DNA of 64,000 nt from Flavobacteriaceae bacterium GF1. Lineage in GTDB: Bacteria; Bacteroidota; Bacteroidia; Flavobacteriales; Flavobacteriaceae. The position numbers and the translations under genes were made by a program. Shown one piece after another: positions 43,958 through 52,095 of the stretch (its first letter is position 1; the number at the start of each line of letters is the position of its first letter). The stretch covers positions 248,001 through 312,000 of the forward strand of contig WNKP01000007.1 in assembly GCA_009797885.1 (NCBI GenBank), written 5' to 3'. The notes under the pieces are model-generated. The model did not search any database. It had not been told where the DNA came from and saw only the letters and a program-made list of their open reading frames with translations.

Positions 43958-45061
43958 CTAGTATTGATAGTTGAGTGGAGGTTGTCCCAACTCCTTCAAA
44001 TGTTTGAAGTGCGAAATTATAGCTTTTCTGGTAGTTTTATATTCGTGATAGGGTAAATTAAATTCCTTAGCGGTTTCCTTAACAATTTTGGCAATTTTTG
44101 TGTAATGGATGTGGCTGATATGTGGAAAAATATGATGTTCCACCTGATGGTTCAGGCCACCGGTAAACCAATTAATGACCTTATTTTTTGTGCCAAAGTT
44201 CACGGTAGTGAACAATTGATGGATGGCCCAGGTATTTTTCATGGTACCTGTTTCATCCGGCAGTGGGGTTTCTGCATCCTCCACAATATGGGCCAATTGG
44301 AATACCACACTTAGGATGAGTCCAGCAACATAGTGCATTATAAAAAAGCCTATGAACACATGCCACCAGGGAATGTCAAAGAATAGGATGGGAAGTACGA
44401 TCCAAATGGTGAAGTAAAGTGCCTTGGTTATGGCCAATGTACTCCAATTCAGGACGGGATTCGGAAATTTACCATAGGCCAACTTTCTTTTGGTGTAGTT
44501 GTACATCTGCTTAAAATCAGTGGTAATGGCCCAGTTAAAAGTAAGCAGTCCATATAGAAAAAGGGAATACCAATGTTGGAACTTATGGTGTTTTTTCCAC
44601 TCGGTATGTTTGGAGAATCTCAGTATTCTTCCTGCTTCCATATCCTCATCGTGCTCATGGATATTGGTATAGGTATGGTGCAGCACATTGTGCTGTACCT
44701 GCCAATTGTAAACGTTTCCTGCCAAAAGGTACATGCTGCTGCCAAGGACCTTGTTCAACCATTTTTTACTGGAATAGGAACCGTGGTTGGCATCATGCAT
44801 TACGTTCATTCCAACACCGGCCATGCCAACCCCCATAACAACGGTCAATAGAAATTGTACCCAAGTGGGCAGATTGAGCGTGAGCATCAAAAAATAAGGG
44901 GAAAGGAATATTGAAAACATCACGATGGTCTTTAGGTGAAGCTTCCAGTTTCCGGTTTTTTTAATTTCCTTTTCCTTAAAATAATGGTTGACCCTTTTGT
45001 TCAGCGTTCTAAAAAATTGTGCGGAGTCTTTTCGCGAAAAGCGTATGGTATCTTTATTCAT
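43958..45061 (-). CDS. Fatty acid desaturase (acyl-CoA/lipid, membrane type)
   Basis: 367 residues, with two pairs of membrane helices. The three histidine boxes of membrane di-iron desaturases are complete: HDANHG, HNVLHHTYTNIHEHDED and, near the C-terminus, GLNHQVEHHIFP. The QxxHH form of the third box is that of front-end (linoleoyl-CoA-like) desaturases. It introduces a double bond into acyl chains, probably to keep membranes fluid; position unknown. I start at 45061 (NKDTIRFSRKDSAQFF); the frame is open to 45145, but that part crosses the promoter pair. Confidence 0.93.
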   Translation of the reverse strand: MNKDTIRFSRKDSAQFFRTLNKRVNHYFKEKEIKKTGNWKLHLKTIVMFSIFLSPYFLMLTLNLPTWVQFLLTVVMGVGMAGVGMNVMHDANHGSYSSKKWLNKVLGSSMYLLAGNVYNWQVQHNVLHHTYTNIHEHDEDMEAGRILRFSKHTEWKKHHKFQHWYSLFLYGLLTFNWAITTDFKQMYNYTKRKLAYGKFPNPVLNWSTLAITKALYFTIWIVLPILFFDIPWWHVFIGFFIMHYVAGLILSVVFQLAHIVEDAETPLPDETGTMKNTWAIHQLFTTVNFGTKNKVINWFTGGLNHQVEHHIFPHISHIHYTKIAKIVKETAKEFNLPYHEYKTTRKAIISHFKHLKELGQPPLNYQY

Positions 45062-45100
45062 AAAATTGTTTTGCGCAATCTTTAGTCGATAGATTGGTTC

Positions 45101-45108
45101 CAAAAATA
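45101..45108 (-). promoter_or_regulatory. Candidate -7 box of the desaturase gene
   Basis: Minus-strand TATTTTTG, 39 nt upstream of the start codon. Confidence 0.45.
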
Positions 45109-45133
45109 ACGGAATCTCACTAGGTAAAAGTAT

Positions 45134-45141
45134 TATTTTTG
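45134..45141 (+). promoter_or_regulatory. Candidate -7 box of rsmG
   Basis: Plus-strand TATTTTTG, 18 nt upstream of the rsmG start codon; divergent from the desaturase box 25 nt away. Confidence 0.45.
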
Positions 45142-45159
45142 ACAAATTAACAGGTTTTC

Positions 45160-45789
45160 ATGGGTGTCGAAACGATTCTCAAGTACTTTCCCTTACTTTC
45201 CAAAGGGCAGTTTCTTCAATTTGAAGCACTTGAACACCTCTATCAGGACTGGAACCAAAAAATCAATGTGGTTTCAAGAAAGGATATTGATGAGCTCTAT
45301 CTTCGTCATGTATTACACTCTTTGGGGATAGCTAAAGTTCAAAGGTTCAATGAGGGTTCCGAAATTTTGGACGTGGGGACCGGTGGGGGGTTTCCGGGAA
45401 TTCCACTGGCCATCCTATTTCCAAGAACCCAGTTTGTGCTGGTTGATGCCATTGGAAAAAAGATAAAGGTGGTAAACGAGGTCATTGAAGGCCTGGGCTT
45501 GGAAAATGTAGTTGCACACCATTCCCGAGTGGAGGATTTGCCAGGTGAGTTCGATTTTATAGTAAGCCGCGCTGTTGCCGCCATGCCCACTTTTGTACAT
45601 TGGACGAAGGGAAAGATCAAAAAAGATGCCGCTCATGAGCGAAGAAACGGAATTCTTTACTTAAAAGGAGGTGACCTCACCGAGGAATTGGCCCCGTATA
45701 GAACGGCCCAACTCTTTGATTTAAAGGACTTTTTTGAGGAAGACTTTTTTGAAACCAAGAAAGTGGTGTATTTGCCCCAAAAAAAATAA
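45160..45789 (+). CDS. rsmG: 16S rRNA (guanine-527-N7) methyltransferase RsmG
   Basis: 209 residues. Marks: LYQDWNQKINVVSRKDIDELYLRHVLHSL (start region), ILDVGTGGGFPGIPLAILFP (SAM loop, about 69-88), FVLVDAIGKKIKVV, and DFIVSRAVAAM. It methylates G527 of 16S rRNA in the cytoplasm. The lysine-rich tail (VVYLPQKK) is normal. Confidence 0.96.
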   Translation: MGVETILKYFPLLSKGQFLQFEALEHLYQDWNQKINVVSRKDIDELYLRHVLHSLGIAKVQRFNEGSEILDVGTGGGFPGIPLAILFPRTQFVLVDAIGKKIKVVNEVIEGLGLENVVAHHSRVEDLPGEFDFIVSRAVAAMPTFVHWTKGKIKKDAAHERRNGILYLKGGDLTEELAPYRTAQLFDLKDFFEEDFFETKKVVYLPQKK

Positions 45790-45800
45790 AAACGAATGCC

Positions 45801-46835
45801 TTAGTCCAGCTTTTTGAACACTTTCCCTCCTTTATCCAAAAAATACCCCGTTACCTGATTTTGCCCATCCCTTTCAAAAGAGATAGGTTCGTTGTCCACA
45901 TCGGAAAACAAATTTCCTTCTTCGTGGTAAATTGGATAGCGGTTGTTGCCCATAACTGCGATAAGGTTCCCGTTCTTAAGGTCATGGGCTACTTCAATTG
46001 TACTTCCATTTTTGTATTCGTAAGTTCCAACAAAGGTTTTTAGCGCCTCGCTGGAAATAGTTTCCGCATACGGATTGGTATCCGTTAAGATCAAACCATC
46101 ACCTATTTTCCAATTGTCGTATTCCATGTAATGTGCGGTGCGCTTGGCCGCGTTCACTCCCTGCAACTTGGCCACCAAGTGCAATGCCCCATCTATACCC
46201 GCTGAAATTCCAGCGGTTGTAATTTCCTTCCCATTGTCCACAAAACGGACATTTCTTCGCACATCTATTTTGGAATACCCATTTTCCAGGCCTTCCAATG
46301 CATTGTGAAAGGTGGTTGCCGTTTTACCATCCAATAGGCCCGCCTCGGCCAGTATAAAGGCACCGGTACAAACCGAAAAATAGTGTTGGACGTTTTCCTG
46401 TTCTTTGACCCAATCGATAACCTTTTTATTCTGGGAGGCGACTGATGAATTGCCTCCAAAAAAGGCCAGAATATCCGCTTTTGGTGCATTGTCAATGCTG
46501 TAATCGGGTACAATGGTCAGAATGCCCTGGGATTTTATGGGCTCCGCGGTTTCCGAAACGGTAAAAACGTTGTACCCGGCATAGGAAAAGACCTCCATAG
46601 GGCCCGCAAAATCCAACACCTCAACACCGTCTTGCAGGTAAAAGGCGATGGTCTTGGACAAGTCTTTTTGAACTAGTAGCATATGGCAATGATCACATAC
46701 CCCTGGCCCATGGTATTCCAAATTGTCGCAGGTATTGTCACATGGAGGACAAACATAGATGGCATCACCATTGGGTTGGGCATTAAGTAGCAAAGTAACG
46801 AACAAAACAAAGGAATGTATAAGTAATCTGTCCAT
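45801..46835 (-). CDS. Exported DJ-1/PfpI-family protein with N-terminal Cys/His metal-binding-like motif
   Basis: 344 residues. Signal peptide (about 1-19). Residues 27-53 hold C29, C32, C36, H42, C47, H49, C50 and H51 (CPPCDNTCDNLEYHGPGVC start), like the heavy-metal-binding motif of Bacteroidota efflux proteins. Residues about 61-245 form a DJ-1/PfpI domain with the nucleophile C156 (FSVCTGAFILAEAG). The end (about 255-344, FVGTYEYKNGSTIEV, DKGGKVFKKLD) resembles DUF3471. The substrate is unknown. It is 80 nt downstream of the GlxA-type regulator, probably in one operon. Confidence 0.85.
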   Translation of the reverse strand: MDRLLIHSFVLFVTLLLNAQPNGDAIYVCPPCDNTCDNLEYHGPGVCDHCHMLLVQKDLSKTIAFYLQDGVEVLDFAGPMEVFSYAGYNVFTVSETAEPIKSQGILTIVPDYSIDNAPKADILAFFGGNSSVASQNKKVIDWVKEQENVQHYFSVCTGAFILAEAGLLDGKTATTFHNALEGLENGYSKIDVRRNVRFVDNGKEITTAGISAGIDGALHLVAKLQGVNAAKRTAHYMEYDNWKIGDGLILTDTNPYAETISSEALKTFVGTYEYKNGSTIEVAHDLKNGNLIAVMGNNRYPIYHEEGNLFSDVDNEPISFERDGQNQVTGYFLDKGGKVFKKLD

Positions 46836-46915
46836 TTTTTGATTTTTGAATTACCGTCAAAGTTATAGGGGTTTCCATTTATCCAAAAGGACATTAGTAC
46901 GCAACATTGGGCCAA

Positions 46916-47884
46916 TTAGCGTACTACTTCCGAGGGAAGTTTTTTAAGGTATTTCTTGAAAAGATTTCGAAGTTGATTGCTGCTTTTTAGTCCACATGCC
47001 GAAGTAACAAAGCTTATTTTTTGACCTTCCAGGATTAGTTTTTGGGCCAATTCCAAACGCAATTGATCTTGATAGTCCCCAAGGGTGAGTCCAACCGTTT
47101 TTTTGAACAATCGGGTTAGGTTTCTTGGACTCATATATACCTTTTCGGCAAATTCCTGAATCTTAATTTTTTTGTCCAAATTTTGGGAAATCAAATCCTG
47201 AACCTGATGTATGCGGGTGTCCACATGGTTCCGGTACTGTAGGAAGGCGCTCAATTGGGGATCACTTTCGGTTCTTCTTAAATAGATGACAACCTCTTTG
47301 GCGATTTTAGAGGTAAAAACCGGGCCAAACAGTTCTTCCAATAAGAACAATGCCAAATCGATACCCGATGATACTCCTGCACTGGAATAGAGGGTGTTAT
47401 CTTTGACCAAAAGGCGATCTTTTAGCAATTGTACGTTTGGAAACCGTATGGAAAAATCATCAAAATACTTCCAGTGGGTCGTACAACTTTTCCCATCGAA
47501 CAATCCGGCAAATGCCAGTATATAGGCTCCCGTGCAGACGGAGCAGATTTTTGCCCCATTTTTATGCTGGTCCGTGAGCCATTTCAAGAAGGCGCCATAT
47601 GTTGTGGTGAAGTCGACATTGAGGAACAAGTGGGATTCCATTCCGGGGATAAAAAGTAAATCGTTTTCTCCAAGAATGTATTCCTTGTACGGTCTAAGTT
47701 TGCCCAAAGAAAGGCCAGCGCTGGAAATCTCCTCGCCTGCAGTCGTCATACCCAGATATAAGGTATTGATTTCGGCACCGTATTCCTTGGCTTCATAAAA
47801 TATATGGGCAGGACCGGTAATATCCAGGAGTTGGACCTCTGGAGGAATCAAAAAATAAATGGTTGTTTTCCTTTGGGACTTCAA
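46916..47884 (-). CDS. GlxA-family transcriptional regulator (DJ-1/PfpI domain plus AraC HTH)
   Basis: 322 residues. Residues about 8-190 are a DJ-1/PfpI domain with the site C (ICSVCTGAYILAFAGLFDG); residues about 225-320 hold two AraC-type helix-turn-helix motifs (KIQEFAEKVYMSPRNLTRLFKKTVG and ISFVTSACGLKSSNQLRNLFKKYLK). It probably controls the downstream exported DJ-1 protein and itself. The start is a TTG at 47884: an in-frame stop lies four codons upstream, and no ATG or GTG is available before the conserved YFLIPPEVQLLDITGP. Confidence 0.9.
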   Translation of the reverse strand: MKSQRKTTIYFLIPPEVQLLDITGPAHIFYEAKEYGAEINTLYLGMTTAGEEISSAGLSLGKLRPYKEYILGENDLLFIPGMESHLFLNVDFTTTYGAFLKWLTDQHKNGAKICSVCTGAYILAFAGLFDGKSCTTHWKYFDDFSIRFPNVQLLKDRLLVKDNTLYSSAGVSSGIDLALFLLEELFGPVFTSKIAKEVVIYLRRTESDPQLSAFLQYRNHVDTRIHQVQDLISQNLDKKIKIQEFAEKVYMSPRNLTRLFKKTVGLTLGDYQDQLRLELAQKLILEGQKISFVTSACGLKSSNQLRNLFKKYLKKLPSEVVR

Positions 47885-47890
47885 AATTAA

Positions 47891-47923
47891 GGTTTAAAAA
47901 AGCCCCATGTTTGGGGCTTTTTT
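47891..47923 (-). terminator. Intrinsic terminator of the DinB-like gene
   Basis: AAAAAAGCCCC pairs with GGGGCTTTTTT around the loop ATGTTT (47906-47911). On the minus strand it starts a few bases after the stop and is followed by T's; the plus strand could end transcription too. Confidence 0.85.
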
Positions 47924-47925
47924 TA

Positions 47926-48450
47926 TTATTGGGCCGCGCTCCAGGGCGGTGTTACTCCATTGGAACGGGCATAGGCGATCAATTGCCCTTTATGTTCACC
48001 ATTGTGGTCCAATACTACCAAAAGTCCACTAAGCCTGTTCATTTTCATAAAACCAAAATCCACTTCTTCACCCAATTTGGTAGTTTCCTCTTGGGTAATT
48101 TTGTCCAAAATAAACGCATTGGATTTTTTCAATGCCGCAATAACATTGTCTTTACCGGTAATCTTGGCTTCCATGGTCATAAAATCCACATCTTCTGGTG
48201 GGGCATAGCCCATCTTGGATGCCAAAAAATAATTGGCAGATGCAATGTGAAGAAGGGATTCCCTCACGGAGCGGACACCTTCAGCGGGTCTCCAGTCATA
48301 TTGCGACTCATCAAAAGCCTCGGCCAATTGAACAACCTGACCTTGGACAAAGCCCACCATTCCTTGAATGGAATTTTGCACGGTCATGTCCTCTTGTGCA
48401 AAGGCATTGAAAGTGGTAACACAGAGAAGGGATAGCATTAATTTTTTCAT
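47926..48450 (-). CDS. Exported DinB-like protein
   Basis: 174 residues: a signal peptide (about 1-18, ending NAFAQ), then a DinB-like four-helix bundle. The histidines expected at the metal site are seen at RESLLHIASANYFLASK (about 63-79) and VLDHNGEHKGQLIAYARSNGVTPP (about 145-168). A secreted form of this fold is common in Bacteroidota, with unknown function. It stands alone with its own terminator. Confidence 0.85.
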   Translation of the reverse strand: MKKLMLSLLCVTTFNAFAQEDMTVQNSIQGMVGFVQGQVVQLAEAFDESQYDWRPAEGVRSVRESLLHIASANYFLASKMGYAPPEDVDFMTMEAKITGKDNVIAALKKSNAFILDKITQEETTKLGEEVDFGFMKMNRLSGLLVVLDHNGEHKGQLIAYARSNGVTPPWSAAQ

Positions 48451-48778
48451 AGTGATAGTGTTAGGGTTGAAAACCCCTGATTTTCAGGGATATCTCCAAA
48501 GATATGGATTTTGATAGTTGGGAAAGCAAATTTTGTTGGGCAGTGCTATATTTCCAACTTATGGTGTTGGGTGGAACCTTAAAGGTTGGGCTGGCAGACA
48601 ATTTGTGGATTTTGGATATCATCAAAATCCATGGTAGCATCCGCGAAATATCTTTTTTTTGGTAGATTGCTTTGTTTTGCCTGCGCAACTCCACCAACAG
48701 TGAGGACATCATTGGTTGCGTAAGAAAAGCCCATACATTACTGCATGGGCTTTTATCATTTATTTCAGAAAAGAATAC
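48451..48778. other. 328-nt intergenic region
   Basis: Between the DinB-like gene and pruA. It holds the pruA terminator (listed separately) and a weak 83-codon frame on the minus strand (48461-48712) that has no recognisable product; I see no promoter, tRNA or repeat. Confidence 0.6.
48721..48758 (-). terminator. Intrinsic terminator of pruA
   Basis: AAAAGCCCAT (48725-48734) pairs with ATGGGCTTTT (48745-48754) around a 10-nt loop, about 25 nt after the pruA stop on the minus strand. Confidence 0.8.
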
Positions 48779-50407
48779 CTATCCTAAAAATGGATACCTG
48801 TAGTCTTCTGGAGTCACAAAAGTTTCTTTAATCAATCTAGGGGATACCCAACGCAACAAGTTTTGGGCCGAGCCTGCTTTGTCATTGGTTCCGGATGCTC
48901 TGGCACCACCAAAAGGTTGTTGTCCAACTACGGCACCGGTTGGTTTGTCGTTGATATAAAAGTTGCCTGCGCAGTTTTGCAATGCCTTGGTGGCCTCGTC
49001 AATGGCATACCGATCCTTTGAAAGTACGGCCCCGGTGAGGGCATATTCAGAAGTGCCGTCCACCAATTCCAAAGTTTTGGACCAATCCATGTCCTCATAA
49101 ACAAACACGGTGACTACAGGGCCGAACAATTCCGTTTCCATAGTGGTGTAGTGGGGATCGGTGGTAATAATGACCGTTGGTTCAACAAAGTACCCTACGG
49201 ATTTGTCATATCCACCGCCAACAAAGATTTCAGCATCGGAATCTGCTTTTGCCTGGTCTATGTACTTGGCCAATTTGTCAAAAGAGCCTTCATGGATCAC
49301 TGCAGTGATAAAGTTGCCCATATCTTCCGGGGAACCCGGCTTATTGAAGCTTTCCACATCTTTCTTAACCAAATTCAAGATTTCCGTAGCCGTGGATTTC
49401 GGCAAATACACACGGGAGGCAGCACTACATTTTTGCCCTTGAAATTCAAATGCTCCCCTGGTTATGGACGTAGCTACTTGTTGTGGCTCGGCACTAGGGT
49501 GTGCAATGATAAAATCCTTACCACCGGTTTCCCCAACAATTCTGGGATATGTTTTGTAGGTGTGGATGTTATTGCCAATTTGCTTCCATAACGCTTTGAA
49601 AACATGGGTTGAACCTGTAAAATGAATTCCTGAAAAATCCGGGCTTGCCAAAACGGTTTCGGTAATCATAACAGGGTCTCCCATAACCATATTGATCACA
49701 CCATCCGGTAAACCCGCTTCCTTGAATATGTCCATAATGACCTTGGCCGAATAGACCTGACTATCACTGGGTTTCCAGATAACCACATTTCCCATCACCG
49801 CAGCACTTGCCGGTAAATTGCCTGCAATTGCCGTAAAATTGAACGGGGTAATGGCGTAAACGAAACCTTCCAGGGGACGGTATTCCACACGGTTCCAAAT
49901 GCCTTCTGCAGAATCGGGTTGTTCCTCATAGATTTGACTCATGAATTCCACATTGAATCGGAGAAAATCTATTAATTCACAGGCCGAATCGATTTCTGCT
50001 TGGTGAATGGTCTTGGATTGGCCGATCATGGTAGCTGCATTGATTTTGGCCCTATAGGGTCCTGCAATCAATTCCGCGGCCTTTAAAAAAATCGCAGCTC
50101 GTTGTTCCCAAGTAAGATTTGCCCAGGCATCGCGTGATTCCAGGCAATTGGTGATGGCTTTTTCAACATGGCTCTTTTCTGCGGTATAATAATGGCCAAC
50201 CACATGTTTGTGATCATGTGGGGGTGACATTGGCTTGGTGGTTCCAGTCTTTATTTCTTCAGGGCCAATGTAGAGCGGTACTTCTACCTGACCTTCATAA
50301 TAGGCCTTGTACTGCTTAAGGACCGTCTCTCGTTCTGGAGAGCCGGGAGCGTAACTCTTAACAGGCTCATTGATTGCCGTTGGCACTTGAAAAAAACCTT
50401 TACCCAT
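48779..50407 (-). CDS. pruA: L-glutamate gamma-semialdehyde (1-pyrroline-5-carboxylate) dehydrogenase
   Basis: 542 residues, an aldehyde dehydrogenase of the animal-type P5CDH group. It oxidises glutamate semialdehyde to glutamate with NAD+ in proline breakdown. Marks: AITPFNFTAIAGNLPASAAVMGN (NAD site), GIHFTGSTHVFK, IVGETGGKDFII (general base Glu), FEFQGQKCSAASRVY (catalytic Cys) and GPVVTVFVYED. It has its own promoter and terminator; a proline dehydrogenase gene is not in the window. Confidence 0.96.
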   Translation of the reverse strand: MGKGFFQVPTAINEPVKSYAPGSPERETVLKQYKAYYEGQVEVPLYIGPEEIKTGTTKPMSPPHDHKHVVGHYYTAEKSHVEKAITNCLESRDAWANLTWEQRAAIFLKAAELIAGPYRAKINAATMIGQSKTIHQAEIDSACELIDFLRFNVEFMSQIYEEQPDSAEGIWNRVEYRPLEGFVYAITPFNFTAIAGNLPASAAVMGNVVIWKPSDSQVYSAKVIMDIFKEAGLPDGVINMVMGDPVMITETVLASPDFSGIHFTGSTHVFKALWKQIGNNIHTYKTYPRIVGETGGKDFIIAHPSAEPQQVATSITRGAFEFQGQKCSAASRVYLPKSTATEILNLVKKDVESFNKPGSPEDMGNFITAVIHEGSFDKLAKYIDQAKADSDAEIFVGGGYDKSVGYFVEPTVIITTDPHYTTMETELFGPVVTVFVYEDMDWSKTLELVDGTSEYALTGAVLSKDRYAIDEATKALQNCAGNFYINDKPTGAVVGQQPFGGARASGTNDKAGSAQNLLRWVSPRLIKETFVTPEDYRYPFLG

Positions 50408-50438
50408 ATCGGAAAAATTTAATTGTTGTTAATGCCGA

Positions 50439-50446
50439 CAAAGGTA
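50439..50446 (-). promoter_or_regulatory. Candidate -7 box of pruA
   Basis: Minus-strand TACCTTTG, 31 nt upstream of the pruA start codon. Confidence 0.55.
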
Positions 50447-50481
50447 GCGAAAGCGATTTCGAAAGAAAAAGGAAATGGGGT

Positions 50482-50868
50482 TTAGTTCAGCGCAAATGGA
50501 GCGGCCAATTTAAAAGTGGGTACCTCTACTTCAATACTTTCCAAGGACGAAAGATTGACCATAATGTAGTAGCCTTTCATGGCCCCAACGGGAGACGTTA
50601 GAAGACAACCGGAACTATAGGTATGGGATTTGCCCGGTTTAATAACCGGCTTTTTGCCAATAACCCCTTCGCCGTCAATAGTTTCAATTTCTTTTAGGGA
50701 ATCCAGCACATCCCAATGCCTGGATACCAGTTGCACGGTTTCCTTACTTTGGTTCTCAATGGTAATGGTGTAACCAAAGGCATAGTGCATTTTGTAGTTT
50801 TTGAAGAAAGTACCTTCAAAAGTTGTTCGTATGGAAACTTTAATTCCTTTGGTAACCTGTGTAATCAT
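50482..50868 (-). CDS. apaG: ApaG family protein
   Basis: 128 residues, one DUF525/ApaG domain with an Ig-like fold. Marks: HYAFGYTITIENQSKETVQLVSRHWDVLDS (about 27-56), GEGVIGKKPVIKPGKSHTYSSGCLLTSPVGAMKGYY (about 62-97). ApaG is tied to Co2+ resistance and Mg2+ efflux in enterobacteria; its action is unresolved. It begins 3 nt after the DUF3667 gene, on the same strand. Confidence 0.93.
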   Translation of the reverse strand: MITQVTKGIKVSIRTTFEGTFFKNYKMHYAFGYTITIENQSKETVQLVSRHWDVLDSLKEIETIDGEGVIGKKPVIKPGKSHTYSSGCLLTSPVGAMKGYYIMVNLSSLESIEVEVPTFKLAAPFALN

Positions 50869-50871
50869 AAT

Positions 50872-52065
50872 TCAGTAGGTAAAAATACTTCCCGTAAACA
50901 GTAGAACCACGCAAATTAGGGCTAAAAAGAGGAACACTGAGTTCAGGAACAAATATTTAATTATTGTTTTAAATATACCCTGGCCGTAAAATTTTCTCAT
51001 GGCTTGGAACAGATATATCGAAAAAGCCGTAAATGCTATCCATGCCGTTGCCGTGTTAAAAATACTATCTATTATCCAGCTAAGGATGAGCAATATAAAT
51101 AATAACGACTGGTTGTGGAAACTGAAGATTAAATGATCGGTATAGGTATATTTTTTTCGGATGTAGGCCAACAAAATAAAAATGGTGAAAAAGGGAAGAA
51201 AGAAGAAAACCACCAAAGGCAATTTGGCCATGGTGTTGTTTAAATAGGTTCCCGGTCGGGCGATTGCTTTTAAGGAACTTTTGGAGCCGTTAAATGCCAT
51301 TTTGTTTTTCCATGTATCGTTCGCCCCATATTTTTCTTTGGCGTCCTCAAATGTTTTTATGGAATCCTTTTGCAGGAACGTAAAGAAAAACTCCATCCTC
51401 TTCGTAAGACTGCCCGAATTTTTGTTTTGAAGTTCTTGAAAGTACCCTCTGGGATTGGCACGCATAAAGGAGTCCTTTCTGACTTCATTTGCTATCCCCT
51501 CGTTTATAATGGTCTTCAGTGTATCCAGGCTTTCGATTCCTGGGATGGGAACTGCCTTTAGATTTTCCAGGGAATCAAGTTGCTGAAAAGCTTCCCGGGT
51601 TTGTCTGGCAACTTCGGTACTATCCGTATTGTCGTCGCCATTATTAAAACTAAAGGACATTGGTCCCGTTCTTTGAAATTTTTCCTCCAGGCCCAAATCA
51701 TCCAACGAAGAAAAGTTGCTGTCGTAGCTCACCATTAACAAATAGAGGAAGGCCAGGCTTAACAGAAACCGAAAAGGATTGGTATAGGAGACCCGTTTTC
51801 CCCTTATGTAATCCTTGGTAATGGTTCCTGGCTTTACCAACATGGTGTATAATGTTTGGAGAAGTTTGGAATCGTAGTTGATGACACTGGAAAGGAACTC
51901 GTCCATAAAGTCTTTGAGGATCAACTTTTTGGTGCTATTGGCCTGTGAACAATTTGGGCAATACTTATCACTGATATCCAGGATATGACCACAATTCCGG
52001 CATTCCGTACCTCTAAACTTAAGTTCGTAACGGCCTTTGGTAATCAGCCCCTTTCCTTTTCCCAT
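50872..52065 (-). CDS. DUF3667 membrane protein with N-terminal zinc ribbon
   Basis: 397 residues. A zinc ribbon of CRNCGH and CPNCSQ (about 22-42) is followed by the DUF3667 core LILKDFMDEFLSSVINYDSKLLQTLYTMLVKPG and YIRGKRVSYTNPFRFLLSLAFLYLL, then a charged middle and four more hydrophobic helices in the C-terminal third. The function is unknown; family members are restricted mainly to Bacteroidota. Confidence 0.88.
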   Translation of the reverse strand: MGKGKGLITKGRYELKFRGTECRNCGHILDISDKYCPNCSQANSTKKLILKDFMDEFLSSVINYDSKLLQTLYTMLVKPGTITKDYIRGKRVSYTNPFRFLLSLAFLYLLMVSYDSNFSSLDDLGLEEKFQRTGPMSFSFNNGDDNTDSTEVARQTREAFQQLDSLENLKAVPIPGIESLDTLKTIINEGIANEVRKDSFMRANPRGYFQELQNKNSGSLTKRMEFFFTFLQKDSIKTFEDAKEKYGANDTWKNKMAFNGSKSSLKAIARPGTYLNNTMAKLPLVVFFFLPFFTIFILLAYIRKKYTYTDHLIFSFHNQSLLFILLILSWIIDSIFNTATAWIAFTAFSIYLFQAMRKFYGQGIFKTIIKYLFLNSVFLFLALICVVLLFTGSIFTY

Positions 52066-52095
52066 TTCCCCGGTTGGTTTGGGATTAAAGATAGA

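Noticed and set aside
48461-48712. 83-codon minus-strand frame in the pruA/DinB gap
   Set aside because: No recognisable domain, no promoter, odd composition; could be a short gene but the sequence does not support it.
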